From Rhizobiales bacterium Y(2018) (GTDB lineage: Bacteria; Pseudomonadota; Alphaproteobacteria; Rhizobiales; Aestuariivirgaceae): a DNA stretch of 64,000 nucleotides. Where the stretch lies: positions 806,001 to 870,000 of the forward strand of contig SCPD01000001.1 of the NCBI GenBank assembly GCA_005502925.1. The letters run 5' to 3'. Shown piece after piece: positions 53,701-60,806 of the stretch (position 1 is its first letter; each line of letters begins with the position of its first letter). The translations under genes were made by a program, and so were the position numbers. The notes under the pieces were generated by a model. It did no database searches, was not told where the DNA came from, and worked only from the letters and a program-made list of their open reading frames with translations.

Positions 53701-54230
53701 CCCAGAGCCTTGACCAGGGCGCGCCGCCCCAGAAGCGGGTCGCCGGGCGGCGCGAACCGGGCGACGGGCGCTACGATACTGTCGCGGAAGCCATCCACCA
53801 GCGCGGTGCTGGGATCGAGGCCGGGACGGAATTCGACGACATACCAGCGGCCCTTCAGGCCCGGTACGGAGGCCGAGGTCGTAAGCCTGGGAATGAGGCC
53901 GGCCCGCACCAGGGAGGACTTGCCGCAGCCCGAGCCGCCCAGCACGACCATGATGTTGCTCTTGGCCAGACGCTGGACCAGCCCATCCGTCTGCGCCTGA
54001 CGCGCGAAGAACAAGGCCGTCTCGTCCGGACCGAAGCTGCGCAAGCCCGGATAGGGTGCGGGCGATGTCAGCCACAGGACTTCGCGCCGCTCGTCGTCAT
54101 CGACTTCCGGCGGCGTCGCGTCTGTCTCTTTGCCGGTCGTCCGTTCCCGCTTGAGCTCGTCCCAACGCGCAACCAGACGCTCGATGCGTTTGTGCCGCTC
54201 CAGGATCACGTTGGTGGCGTTGTCGTTCAT
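50754..54230 (-). CDS. STAND NTPase (nSTAND1-type) with membrane segment and Cys-rich C-terminal domain
   Basis: A 1158-residue protein. After a charged N-terminus, PYPGLRSFGPDETALFFAR introduces an nSTAND NTPase with Walker A GGSGCGKS (98-105) and Walker B LLILIDQFEE (248-257). Helical and winged-helix parts follow (RFVTPARVAKLLDDD, KKFDVSHEALIRNW, the latter a typical nSTAND signature). One membrane helix lies at about 690-713 (WVIVPSILSVITAAIAGILWF). The last 440 residues carry many Cys, several paired (CKTLQKNSC, CTGKMC, CRKTEC), suiting disulfides in the periplasm. This suggests an outside sensor joined to an inside switch. ATG 54230 overlaps the TIR gene stop (ATGA). Confidence 0.88.
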   Translation of the reverse strand: MNDNATNVILERHKRIERLVARWDELKRERTTGKETDATPPEVDDDERREVLWLTSPAPYPGLRSFGPDETALFFARQAQTDGLVQRLAKSNIMVVLGGSGCGKSSLVRAGLIPRLTTSASVPGLKGRWYVVEFRPGLDPSTALVDGFRDSIVAPVARFAPPGDPLLGRRALVKALGLDESLLKAETDEALRSEAVAVIRRRLFGDAEADALRAASLRVEGVFELARDVLDRLDIELSRGARAGPPNLLILIDQFEETFRTEVTPQGQDNLCRLIKETFTQRPPSLFLALTLRSEELHRCAEAGLANIVTETAYLLGPLDDEAARREIIVKPAQAVFGDWIWAHEEDAERGTAPFDPAVVQLLMDESQRAMAGLSHKSDYLPLLQHALLHLWDAAMERWQKELATDGTVDLAIHVTDLEAIADGVKPDFLVRCLNKYTDKARDDAVEKAAGYFQGPDARVQAERVVRTAFCAMARKDDRGNWARRFVTPARVAKLLDDDVEDKAAAKEVLRVFKRAGYLNRSGSGKDKKFDVSHEALIRNWGTYNEWLREIGALEHSLREVANNLENERADASATARSGAVLGWFWDWLREKNENRAREIIPDRFREDIGKVVGPAGSISQGFAAALLADGERRRSTRLSDGLPPASVQATAQLEALERETLEQGMRGRVEAMAEPWRKAVAASQRKLPRWVIVPSILSVITAAIAGILWFSVAENKDLTSANNNLMRSRDRLYFGAVAAAGNLDIPRWIEAVAYELDRAYNRMDAHRGQEVWAENSSGGAEMSLSVSNWERAARQLAGAIVFRDAQTIPHLMSKANCSIAGTELLRRVGAISFGVAFDEEKNSWWPRVKTPPSAGAAPAVDAGLYPLAQRGDMVCLGRDVPLVMVWPAGQDKEPKFWQLGVACKTLQKNSCVVWLPDPLLLRVTFAKKYANVRAEPPWRRLWLSKKGEHAGASLWSNMEIYDYATLVNEAPSRVGFAFKFDQDWLIADTTPGVITPYVLTTASDMEHVCTGKMCEFAMPASKASVWNDIKPQEQKDDSSKCTGEDSDRCVVTLKVQSVPSEDNAYLPIWTWVIPGAPVDVIATDGKSMDFRTMDGLWRRGMISVQTLAEHVKILAGSMSGDPSREKLDALDLSEACRKTECKGWMPVTDSQAQSWQW

Positions 54231-55621
54231 GCGGCCTGCGCCCAAGCGCCCAAGGCGGCATCCAACCTCTGCCGGCTCTGCTCCTCTGGGATGAATTTTT
54301 CTCCGGCATGCTGAAGTTCCAGAATCACCCAGCGCCGCAAGTGAAAGGTCGGAAGATGCGGGCTGCGCGGCAGGCCATGCCGGCCATTGGCGATGCAGGC
54401 CACCCAGAAGACGTCCTCGATATTCAACCCCTGCGCCTGCAGTATCCGGTCGGCCCGTTCCTGGACATCAGTGAATTTGGCAAGGATCTCCTGACGCGGA
54501 TCGCCCTTGCCCATCAGGACATTGGCCGACGCCTTGAAGTCGTGTGCGACGAGGATCGGCCGCTGAGCGGCAATGTCGCCGAAATGTGTCTCGAACTCGG
54601 CCGGCGGATATTCGACATAGGTGTTCTCCTCGGGCAGATATCTCCGTACACAGCCGTATATCTCCTCAGGCAGCTTGCGCCGGACATCGGCAGGCTCGTC
54701 GACGCCTTCGAGCGTCAACACCGGACCGCGCCTGTCGCGGCCGAGCAGCCGGGCAAGGACCTGCGAGAGTTCGGACGGAGTTCCCGTCTGGAATGCCGGC
54801 CAGGTTTCGTTCCCGGCAAGCTTGGCGAAGGCCTCATCCGGCTCACCCTTCGGAAGCCACAGCATGATGCGTGATCTGTCCAAAGCCGGCTTGGATGCAT
54901 CGGATAGAGCCACGCGCAGATATCTCTCCGTGCGCCCCGGCTCCTCGACATGGCCCGGCGCATCGGCCGCCGCCACCGGCTGCACGAAAAGCGCCCCCGG
55001 CTCAAATGCGGCCTTCCTGTCTGGGTCACACCAGTCATCCGGCCAGGACGTCATCACGGCACCGCTCGCTCTCACCGCCTCCGCGAGCTGGTCGCTGGCC
55101 TGGCGCACGCCGGCCGCCATGGTGCTTTTCGGGTGGCCCAGAAGAATCATATGTTTGATATCGATGGCCGTTTTCGCCGGAACGACCGGCCTCAGGACGA
55201 CCTTGCGTATCTCCACGATCTTCTGGACGTCAGGCATGATCCATTTGGCGGTACCGGGCTCGTAAAAGGGCTCGTCCTCGACCTCGAGCTGCTGCTCTTT
55301 CTTGAATTTTTCCCAGGCGACTTTGCCGCTCTGACTCAAAGTGAGCGGCACGATCCGGGGAAAGCGGCCTGCCCGGCGCAATGAGGCGCATTGCACAAGC
55401 TCATGGCCGCGGTCGGTTTCATAGGCATTGCCAATGAAAGCTATGAAGACGTCGGCCGCCTTTATGCGTTCGGCCAGCACATCGCGCTCGACCTCGCTCG
55501 CCGTCACGTCCCGGTCGAGGCAATACAGCTCGACGTCTCGACTGAAGAAGAATTCCCGGAACTCGTCGACAAAAGGCTTTGTGTCTTCGACATAGCTTAG
55601 GAAGACCTGAGTGCCGCTCAT
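54227..55621 (-). CDS. TIR-like domain protein with long C-terminal extension
   Basis: A 464-residue protein. Residues 1-150 are TIR-like: TQVFLSYVEDTKPFVDEFREFFF, RIKAADVFIAFIGNAYETDRGHELVQC (possible catalytic Glu in HELVQ) and FPRIVPLTLSQSG. A second alpha/beta region (about 165-310: HMILLGHPKS, RIMLWLPKGEPDEA) and a third (RPILVAHDFKASANVLMGKG; IEDVFWVACIANGRHGL) are not recognised. TIR domains cleave NAD or make cyclic ADP-ribose messengers; whether this one is active is not certain. Start ATG 55621 is chosen because the fold begins there. It is coupled to the STAND gene. Confidence 0.75.
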   Translation of the reverse strand: MSGTQVFLSYVEDTKPFVDEFREFFFSRDVELYCLDRDVTASEVERDVLAERIKAADVFIAFIGNAYETDRGHELVQCASLRRAGRFPRIVPLTLSQSGKVAWEKFKKEQQLEVEDEPFYEPGTAKWIMPDVQKIVEIRKVVLRPVVPAKTAIDIKHMILLGHPKSTMAAGVRQASDQLAEAVRASGAVMTSWPDDWCDPDRKAAFEPGALFVQPVAAADAPGHVEEPGRTERYLRVALSDASKPALDRSRIMLWLPKGEPDEAFAKLAGNETWPAFQTGTPSELSQVLARLLGRDRRGPVLTLEGVDEPADVRRKLPEEIYGCVRRYLPEENTYVEYPPAEFETHFGDIAAQRPILVAHDFKASANVLMGKGDPRQEILAKFTDVQERADRILQAQGLNIEDVFWVACIANGRHGLPRSPHLPTFHLRRWVILELQHAGEKFIPEEQSRQRLDAALGAWAQAA

Positions 55622-55739
55622 GGCCCAATCCGCTCCTCGATCTATGCCCTCGAGTACTCCGCAATTCAACTCTCAAGCGGCAAGCCCGTCAAGGTACTCG
55701 CTTGCCGAGAGTTCCTTTCCCGTTGCGCAAACACGCGAC

Positions 55740-56210
55740 TTAAGCCGCGAATTTCTCGGCCAGTGACCGGCGCAACCGCTGGATCGCCATGACGCCGGCC
55801 GCATCGGGAAGCGACCACGCATTGGTCCCCGGCCTGAAGAAAGGCTGATCGGCGATATCGTCGAGGCCCGCTTTTTGTCTGGTTTCTTTCCACCAGGCGC
55901 GCCCACTATGTCCCAAAGTGACCGGCACGATGACGAGCTTCTGTCCCGCCTTGCGCAGTTCCAGCGCCTGGGCGAGTTCCTTGGCCGCCATTCGGCCGGG
56001 ATAGTCCTTGTCGATGAAAGCGATGAAAATATTCGACGATTTGATTCTTTCGACGATCTCGGCGAAGACCGGTTCGCCGGCGTCGACATTCTCGATCATC
56101 CAGTCGACCCGGACGAGATTGCCCGCGAGCGTGAAGAAATGCTTGGCGAACTCCTCGACGAACAGACTCGTGTCGCCGACATAGCTCAGGAAAACCTTTA
56201 CCTCGCTCAT
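55740..56210 (-). CDS. short TIR-like protein
   Basis: A 156-residue protein that is nearly a bare TIR-like domain, paralogous to the first 150 residues of the downstream protein: VKVFLSYVGDTSLFVEEFAKHFF, NIFIAFIDKDYPG, AAKELAQALELRKAGQKLVIVPVTLGHSG, and a shared PFFRPGTNAWSLPD ending. Possible catalytic Glu is in KELAQ. It resembles the TIR-like FxsC proteins that accompany the actinobacterial FxsB maturases. ATG 56210 is preferred to a frame start at 56258. Confidence 0.75.
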   Translation of the reverse strand: MSEVKVFLSYVGDTSLFVEEFAKHFFTLAGNLVRVDWMIENVDAGEPVFAEIVERIKSSNIFIAFIDKDYPGRMAAKELAQALELRKAGQKLVIVPVTLGHSGRAWWKETRQKAGLDDIADQPFFRPGTNAWSLPDAAGVMAIQRLRRSLAEKFAA

Positions 56211-56301
56211 GGCTAAACGCCCTCTCCGCGTTGGGCCCCCGGTGCAAGGTCGGGTCATTCAACTCCCCACCTCACAGGCCCGTCAAGCCGATAACTGCGG
56301 A

Positions 56302-56859
56302 TCATCGCAGATCGGCGGGGCGAATGATGTGCGGATTGTCACCATCGGCTTCAGCCTTTTCGACGAGATCGGCAGTGCCGCCAGGACCGTCGCCCCTCTT
56401 GCCGTCCCACAATGCGACAAGATGATAGATCCCCCTGGCCCGCGCCAGTTCGATCATCCGCGTGTTGCATGCGGCGTAGGCCTCGCTCGACTTGGGCAGG
56501 TTCATGTCGATGCGGTCGCGTGGCTGCGACTGGTCCCAGAGCGCATGGAAGCGGGCCACCCAGCCGCCGCCGGCGCGACCTGAGACAGATGTCTTTTCGA
56601 ACAAAACGGGCGCGAAAGGCAGCACGATCACCGTGCGAAAACCGAGCGCGCGCGCCTGCTCGTGGAAGAGGATGTCTCCACCTCTCGCGGCACTCGCATA
56701 GCCGATCTTTTCATTCGGCATCTCGCGGGCGATGTCGCTCAGGTGGCTACGAATCGCCGCCGCGGCGGCCTGCTCCAGGGCCGGCGGAAAACGCGGTTCG
56801 GCGCGATCCGCCAGATCGATCATATGGCCGGTGAAGATGACCGCATCTATTTTCGGCAT
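56302..56859 (-). CDS. SLOG/LOG-like Rossmann protein, first gene of the cassette
   Basis: A 185-residue protein: AVIFTGHMIDLADRAEPRFPP, then GYASAARGGDILFHEQARALGFRTVIVLPFAP (a glycine-rich nucleotide loop of the LOG/DprA kind), and NTRMIELARARGIYHLVALWDGKRGDGPGGTADLV. I recognise this as a SLOG-like domain that often accompanies signalling modules; SLOG domains in Thoeris bind NAD-derived messengers. Here it may sense a TIR product (inference). Start ATG 56859 has AGGGA upstream. It is 67 bases downstream of an SDR gene on the same strand. Confidence 0.65.
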   Translation of the reverse strand: MPKIDAVIFTGHMIDLADRAEPRFPPALEQAAAAAIRSHLSDIAREMPNEKIGYASAARGGDILFHEQARALGFRTVIVLPFAPVLFEKTSVSGRAGGGWVARFHALWDQSQPRDRIDMNLPKSSEAYAACNTRMIELARARGIYHLVALWDGKRGDGPGGTADLVEKAEADGDNPHIIRPADLR

Positions 56860-56926
56860 CGGGTATCCCTATCGCGTCGCCTCATCTTCAGCAAAGTGAA
56901 AGCCGATCGCAATAGGGAATGCCTTC

Positions 56927-57691
56927 TCAGGTCTTATTGATCGATATGCCGCCATCGACAAGAAGCGCGGCGCCGGTCATGAAGCTCGAAGCCTCCGAAG
57001 CAAGAAAAAGCGCCGAGCGGGCGATCTCTTCCGGCTCGGCCAGCCGCTTCAAGGCATGCAGACCCTCGACGAAGCTCCTGATCTCGGGCGTGTTGATCAC
57101 CTCGCGGCCCATCGGCGTGTCGGTGCCGCCGGGGAGCAGCGCATTGGCGCGAATCTTCCTGGCGCCGAATTCCGCCGCGATGACCTGGACCAGGCCGACA
57201 AGACCCGCCTTGCTCGCCGCATAGGCGCCGAGATTGGGAAAGCCCACCGTATGGCCGACGAAGGTGGAGGTGAAGATCAACGACCCGCCGCCGCGCTCGA
57301 GAAGCGCTGGAATCTGATATTTGGCGGCGAGAAAGGCACTGGTCAGATTGACGTCAAGCGTCTCGCGCCAGCCGGCAACGCTGATATCGGGCACCGGCGC
57401 CATTTCACCGGTGGTTCCGGCATTGTTGAACGCGATATCGAGACCGCCGAACCTGTCCCGCGCCGTCTCGACCAGCGCCTTGGCCACGGCTTCATCTTTC
57501 ACATCACCGGCGACGGCCACCGCTTCACCGCCCATTTCCCGGATCTCGGTGACGGTATTGTCGAGTTCCGGCTTGCGGCGCGCGCAGAGGACGAGCTTGG
57601 CGCCCTCGGCGGCAAAGAGCTTCGCCGCGGCGCGGCCGATACCGGAACTGGCGCCAGTGATGATGGCAACTTTGTCGAAGAGAGCAGTCAT
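56927..57691 (-). CDS. short-chain dehydrogenase/reductase
   Basis: A 254-residue classical SDR: TGASSGIGRAAAKLFA, NNAGTTGEM, active site YAASKAGL with Tyr and Lys, and C-terminal TGAALLVDGG. AAGGAAC lies seven bases before ATG 57691, which is preferred to the Met five residues earlier. It reads toward the conflict-type cassette and could share its transcript, but an independent metabolic role is as likely. Confidence 0.9.
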   Translation of the reverse strand: MTALFDKVAIITGASSGIGRAAAKLFAAEGAKLVLCARRKPELDNTVTEIREMGGEAVAVAGDVKDEAVAKALVETARDRFGGLDIAFNNAGTTGEMAPVPDISVAGWRETLDVNLTSAFLAAKYQIPALLERGGGSLIFTSTFVGHTVGFPNLGAYAASKAGLVGLVQVIAAEFGARKIRANALLPGGTDTPMGREVINTPEIRSFVEGLHALKRLAEPEEIARSALFLASEASSFMTGAALLVDGGISINKT

Positions 57692-57807
57692 GAGAGTTCC
57701 TTTCAATTGAATGCGAAGCTCTCATGGTCGAAGGGCCGAGATTAAGCAGCCCGTTTCTTGCTCAAGCGTCATGAAATGATGCCTATCGCAGAGGCAGCCT
57801 TGCCGGG

Positions 57808-57835
57808 TTGACAAGGCCGGCACGGTCCGTACATC
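57808..57835 (+). promoter_or_regulatory. sigma-70-type promoter of the envelope-protein trio
   Basis: Consensus TTGACA (57808-57813), a 16-base spacer and TACATC (57830-57835). The expected transcript start near 57842 is only a few bases before AGGAGG at 57846-57851, which supports translation beginning around 57857. Confidence 0.65.
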
Positions 57836-57856
57836 TGCATGTGACAGGAGGTTGCG

Positions 57857-58411
57857 CTGTCAAAACGTCCTAACGTCACTGCGCTTCGCAAGCGCGCCGC
57901 CACTTTCATCATCGCGGGGCTCGGCGCCGGCGCGGCGACGGTCATGTCTTTCGCAATGGCACTCTATGACGCCGCCAAGCCGAAGGAATTGCCTGTCGTC
58001 CAGATCGGTGACCCCGTGGATACCGGGCGCTGGAAGATCGCGGTACTCGGCTCCCAATTCGACAAGGAACGTCTGTCCGTCGAAATGGCGATCACCAATC
58101 TCTCGGCGATGACCAGCAATTCCTACTCGCATGTGCTGACGCTGGTCGACGCGCCGCCCGGCCTCGCGACACCGAGCTATATTCTCGTCCGCGACAATGC
58201 CGTCGCCTATAATCTCCATCCCGATATGCCGGAACGTGTGATCGCCCAATGGCAATGGCCCAAGGAGGCGCCACCACCAAAGGACGTTCAATTCACCTTC
58301 ATGAGCCAGATCCATAAACGCCGCGATAATCTCTATGGCGCGCCCGGCTGGTTCGATCGTCCGCCCGTCGCCAGGATATCTCTGCCGGTCAAAAGCGAGG
58401 GTAAATCCTGA
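57857..58411 (+). CDS. anchored exported protein of unknown function, apparent CTG start
   Basis: Frame opens after a stop at 57842-57844. With CTG 57857 the product has 184 residues: a basic N-terminus (SKRPNVTALRKRA), one hydrophobic segment (ATFIIAGLGAGAATVMSFAMAL) and a beta-rich outer part (VVQIGDPVDTGRWKIAVLG, RLSVEMAITNLSAMTSNSY). The first ATG in frame, at 57944, would cut the membrane segment and lacks a ribosome site. AGGAGG stands five bases before the CTG. The stop overlaps the next ATG. Function unknown. Confidence 0.65.
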   Translation: MSKRPNVTALRKRAATFIIAGLGAGAATVMSFAMALYDAAKPKELPVVQIGDPVDTGRWKIAVLGSQFDKERLSVEMAITNLSAMTSNSYSHVLTLVDAPPGLATPSYILVRDNAVAYNLHPDMPERVIAQWQWPKEAPPPKDVQFTFMSQIHKRRDNLYGAPGWFDRPPVARISLPVKSEGKS

Positions 58412-59001
58412 TGCGCAAGCTCGCCGCGCTCTTTGGTGTCTTCGTTGCGATCTTTGCACTCTATGTCCTGCAGAAATCGCTGCCGACCTATGGCGACATC
58501 ACGAGCCCCATCGCGGTCTTTGGCAAGACCGGCGAGAGGGTCACCGCGCGCAATTTCGAGCTTACGGTGACGCAGCTGCGCTTCGCCAGGAATATCAAGC
58601 TCACGGCTTTCGGCAATGAACGCAGCTATGGCACTTCCGGCATCTGGGCCATCGTCGATGCGGAGGCCGCGGCGCGCAATGAGACCGTCACCTTGATGTC
58701 GGCGGCCTGGCTCGGCGCCGACGGCCTGCGCTATCTCGCCAGCGAGCGCATCGGTAATGCGCCCGGCTTGCTCGGCCGGCAGCAGCTTGAGCCCGGCCTG
58801 CCCCAGCGTGTGCTGATGATCTTCGAATTTCCTGAAAGTGAAATGAACAAAGGCACGCTCCTCGTGGCACGCTATCCATTCCAGCCGCTCGACAATGAGC
58901 TGCGTATCGCCATGGAATCCTCCTCAGCCCCCGTCATCCATGACCAGGTGACGCTCGAACGGGGACGTTCGGACGTCGATTGGAGCGTCACGATTCAATG
59001 A
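58411..59001 (+). CDS. anchored exported protein of unknown function (Ig-like, DUF4352-type pattern)
   Basis: A 196-residue protein with an N-terminal membrane or signal segment (LAALFGVFVAIFALYVL) and a beta-rich domain: GERVTARNFELTVTQLRFARNI, SGIWAIVDAEAAARNETVTL, and LPQRVLMIFEFPESE. The order fits Ig-like domains of the DUF4352 kind, judged by eye. Overlaps the preceding stop (TGATG) and the next start (ATGA), so the three genes form one unit. Confidence 0.75.
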   Translation: MRKLAALFGVFVAIFALYVLQKSLPTYGDITSPIAVFGKTGERVTARNFELTVTQLRFARNIKLTAFGNERSYGTSGIWAIVDAEAAARNETVTLMSAAWLGADGLRYLASERIGNAPGLLGRQQLEPGLPQRVLMIFEFPESEMNKGTLLVARYPFQPLDNELRIAMESSSAPVIHDQVTLERGRSDVDWSVTIQ

Positions 59002-59525
59002 GCGAGAGAAGATACTTCTGGGGCAGCCTCGCCGCCCTCCTCGTCGCGGTCCCCGCAGCAATTGCCTTGCGTGGTTATGACAGCGCTCTCGCCTGGCGCG
59101 CCAATCAGGAGCTCTATCCCCTCATCGCCGAGCCCGGCAAACCCGTCCGCTATGGCGGCGCGGAATGGCGCATTGAGGGTCTCTATCAACTTGTCGGGCA
59201 AGACAAGAAGTCGGCTTACATTCTCGCCGAATTCGAGGCGAAGATCGACGATCCGGCGGCTTTCGCAGCGGGCGCCTGCCAGATCGCCCTTACCGATCGC
59301 GGCGAGAAACGCTGGTCACCGCAATTCTTGCCGCCCTACGAAGTCCGCAAAGCGCGTCCCTCGATCGATGAGCGCACGACCTGTGGCGGAGCCACCATCA
59401 AACCCGTCAAGGCGGGTGAGACCGTCAAGATGGCGGAAATCTTCCGGGCGCCATCCGAGATCACCAAGTTCGATCTGGCGATCTCGCAAGCCACCTTGCG
59501 GCCCAGCTACCTCATCCTGCGTTGA
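58998..59525 (+). CDS. anchored exported protein of unknown function
   Basis: A 175-residue protein with an N-terminal hydrophobic segment (YFWGSLAALLVAVPAAIALRG) and an outer domain with YGGAEWRIEGLYQL, AYILAEFEAKIDDP and two Cys (GACQIAL, TTCGGAT) that may form a disulfide. Last of the three coupled genes. Its stop is one base from the stop of the convergent membrane-protein gene. Confidence 0.75.
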   Translation: MSERRYFWGSLAALLVAVPAAIALRGYDSALAWRANQELYPLIAEPGKPVRYGGAEWRIEGLYQLVGQDKKSAYILAEFEAKIDDPAAFAAGACQIALTDRGEKRWSPQFLPPYEVRKARPSIDERTTCGGATIKPVKAGETVKMAEIFRAPSEITKFDLAISQATLRPSYLILR

Positions 59526-59526
59526 C

Positions 59527-60750
59527 TCAAGCTTCTTGCCGGCGGCCTGATGTGATCGCGTAGTCGAGCACCGCCGCCAGCAGGCAGACGCGGATGGCAT
59601 CGAGCAGGATGCCGCCGCTGAGATCGCTCGGGCTGCCGAACAGAAGCGTCAAAGGATCGGCAAGCATCTGCCAGGTCGTCAGATCATGGGCGCCGATCAC
59701 GCGGGTGGCTCCGATCCATGCCCAGGCGCCGGCCCAGGTGATGAATTGATAAGCGATCATGAAGGTCAGCAAGGTCGCCGGCCCTGCCGTCAAAGTGAGG
59801 CGAACGCAGCGCCATACCGGTCCATAACGCGAGCGATAGCCACCGATATAATGGCCGATGAAATCGCCGAACCATTTGCGCCAGGTCTTGGTTCTGCCAG
59901 TGTCGTCACCGACCGGCGCTGCGGCCGGATTCGACAATTCATAGCCATAGATGATCGCCGTCATCACCAGCCAAACCAGAGGGAGAAGCGCGAAAAAGAA
60001 CAGGCTCTGCACTTGCGTCCAGAAATCCGGCGCGGCGAATTCCGCCGGGGCAAAACCTTCAGCGGCACGTGCTTCGCCGATGAGATAGGACGAGGCGGTA
60101 AAGGCGCCCGCACCCAGGCGCTCGATCAGCTGACCGGTATAGATGCTGATGCCGTAAAGGCCGATGAATACCCAGCTCGCATCACAGGCGACGACCAGGA
60201 AGCGCCAATAAGGCACCGTGGCGCGCTTGTTCATGTACTTGGCGAACCAGCGGACCAGCCAGCAGGCGATGATCGAGAGGACGAGCCAACGCGCCTGCAA
60301 CAAATCGAGGAAGTTGGCGCTTTCGCCAAAGGGAACGCGGGCCAGCGCCAGACGGGAATATTCGCGCACCGTGTCGCTGAGGAAGCCCCAGGCGGCGTAA
60401 TAGGCGAAGAAGGGCAATATCGCGATCGCCGTCACACCCACGATATGCGTGGCGCGGTATTTGTTGTGGGCAACATCGGCGGGCTCTTCGGCAAGGGCGG
60501 TGAGACCCGTCATCGCCGGGCGCAGCACCGCGAACATCATCACGATGATGACGAGTTTTGCCAGAACGACGAAGGAGAGAACGACCATGCCGGCGAGCGC
60601 ATTTTCGAGTCCGGCGCGCACCGCGAGATCGAGCAGCAGGTCATGCAAGAGAACACCGAGGGTGGCGAGAAGCAAAAGCTGCGGCCAGAAACGCAGGAAT
60701 AGCCGACCCGCCAGGCTCAAGGGCCGCATGATGTCCAGCGCCAAGCTCAT
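59527..60750 (-). CDS. multi-pass membrane protein of unknown function
   Basis: A 407-residue protein with roughly eight to nine hydrophobic segments (e.g. FWPQLLLLATLGVLLHDLLL, MVVLSFVVLAKLVIIVMMFAVL, SLFFFALLPLVWLVMTAIIYGY). No transporter or enzyme motif was recognised. It is convergent with the three envelope genes, whose products might be its partners (inference from position only). Confidence 0.8.
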   Translation of the reverse strand: MSLALDIMRPLSLAGRLFLRFWPQLLLLATLGVLLHDLLLDLAVRAGLENALAGMVVLSFVVLAKLVIIVMMFAVLRPAMTGLTALAEEPADVAHNKYRATHIVGVTAIAILPFFAYYAAWGFLSDTVREYSRLALARVPFGESANFLDLLQARWLVLSIIACWLVRWFAKYMNKRATVPYWRFLVVACDASWVFIGLYGISIYTGQLIERLGAGAFTASSYLIGEARAAEGFAPAEFAAPDFWTQVQSLFFFALLPLVWLVMTAIIYGYELSNPAAAPVGDDTGRTKTWRKWFGDFIGHYIGGYRSRYGPVWRCVRLTLTAGPATLLTFMIAYQFITWAGAWAWIGATRVIGAHDLTTWQMLADPLTLLFGSPSDLSGGILLDAIRVCLLAAVLDYAITSGRRQEA

Positions 60751-60806
60751 GGACCCTGGTTAAGGGAGAAAACTCAACGCTTCAATACTCGATTGATAAC
60801 CCAACG

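Noticed and set aside
52563-54314. Plus-strand ORF of 583 codons opposite the STAND gene
   Set aside because: Shadow frame of the NTPase domain with no family features.
48145-56859. CBASS or Thoeris system in the strict sense
   Set aside because: No cyclic nucleotide synthase (CD-NTase) and no ThsA-type Sir2-SLOG fusion is present; only single parts are shared.
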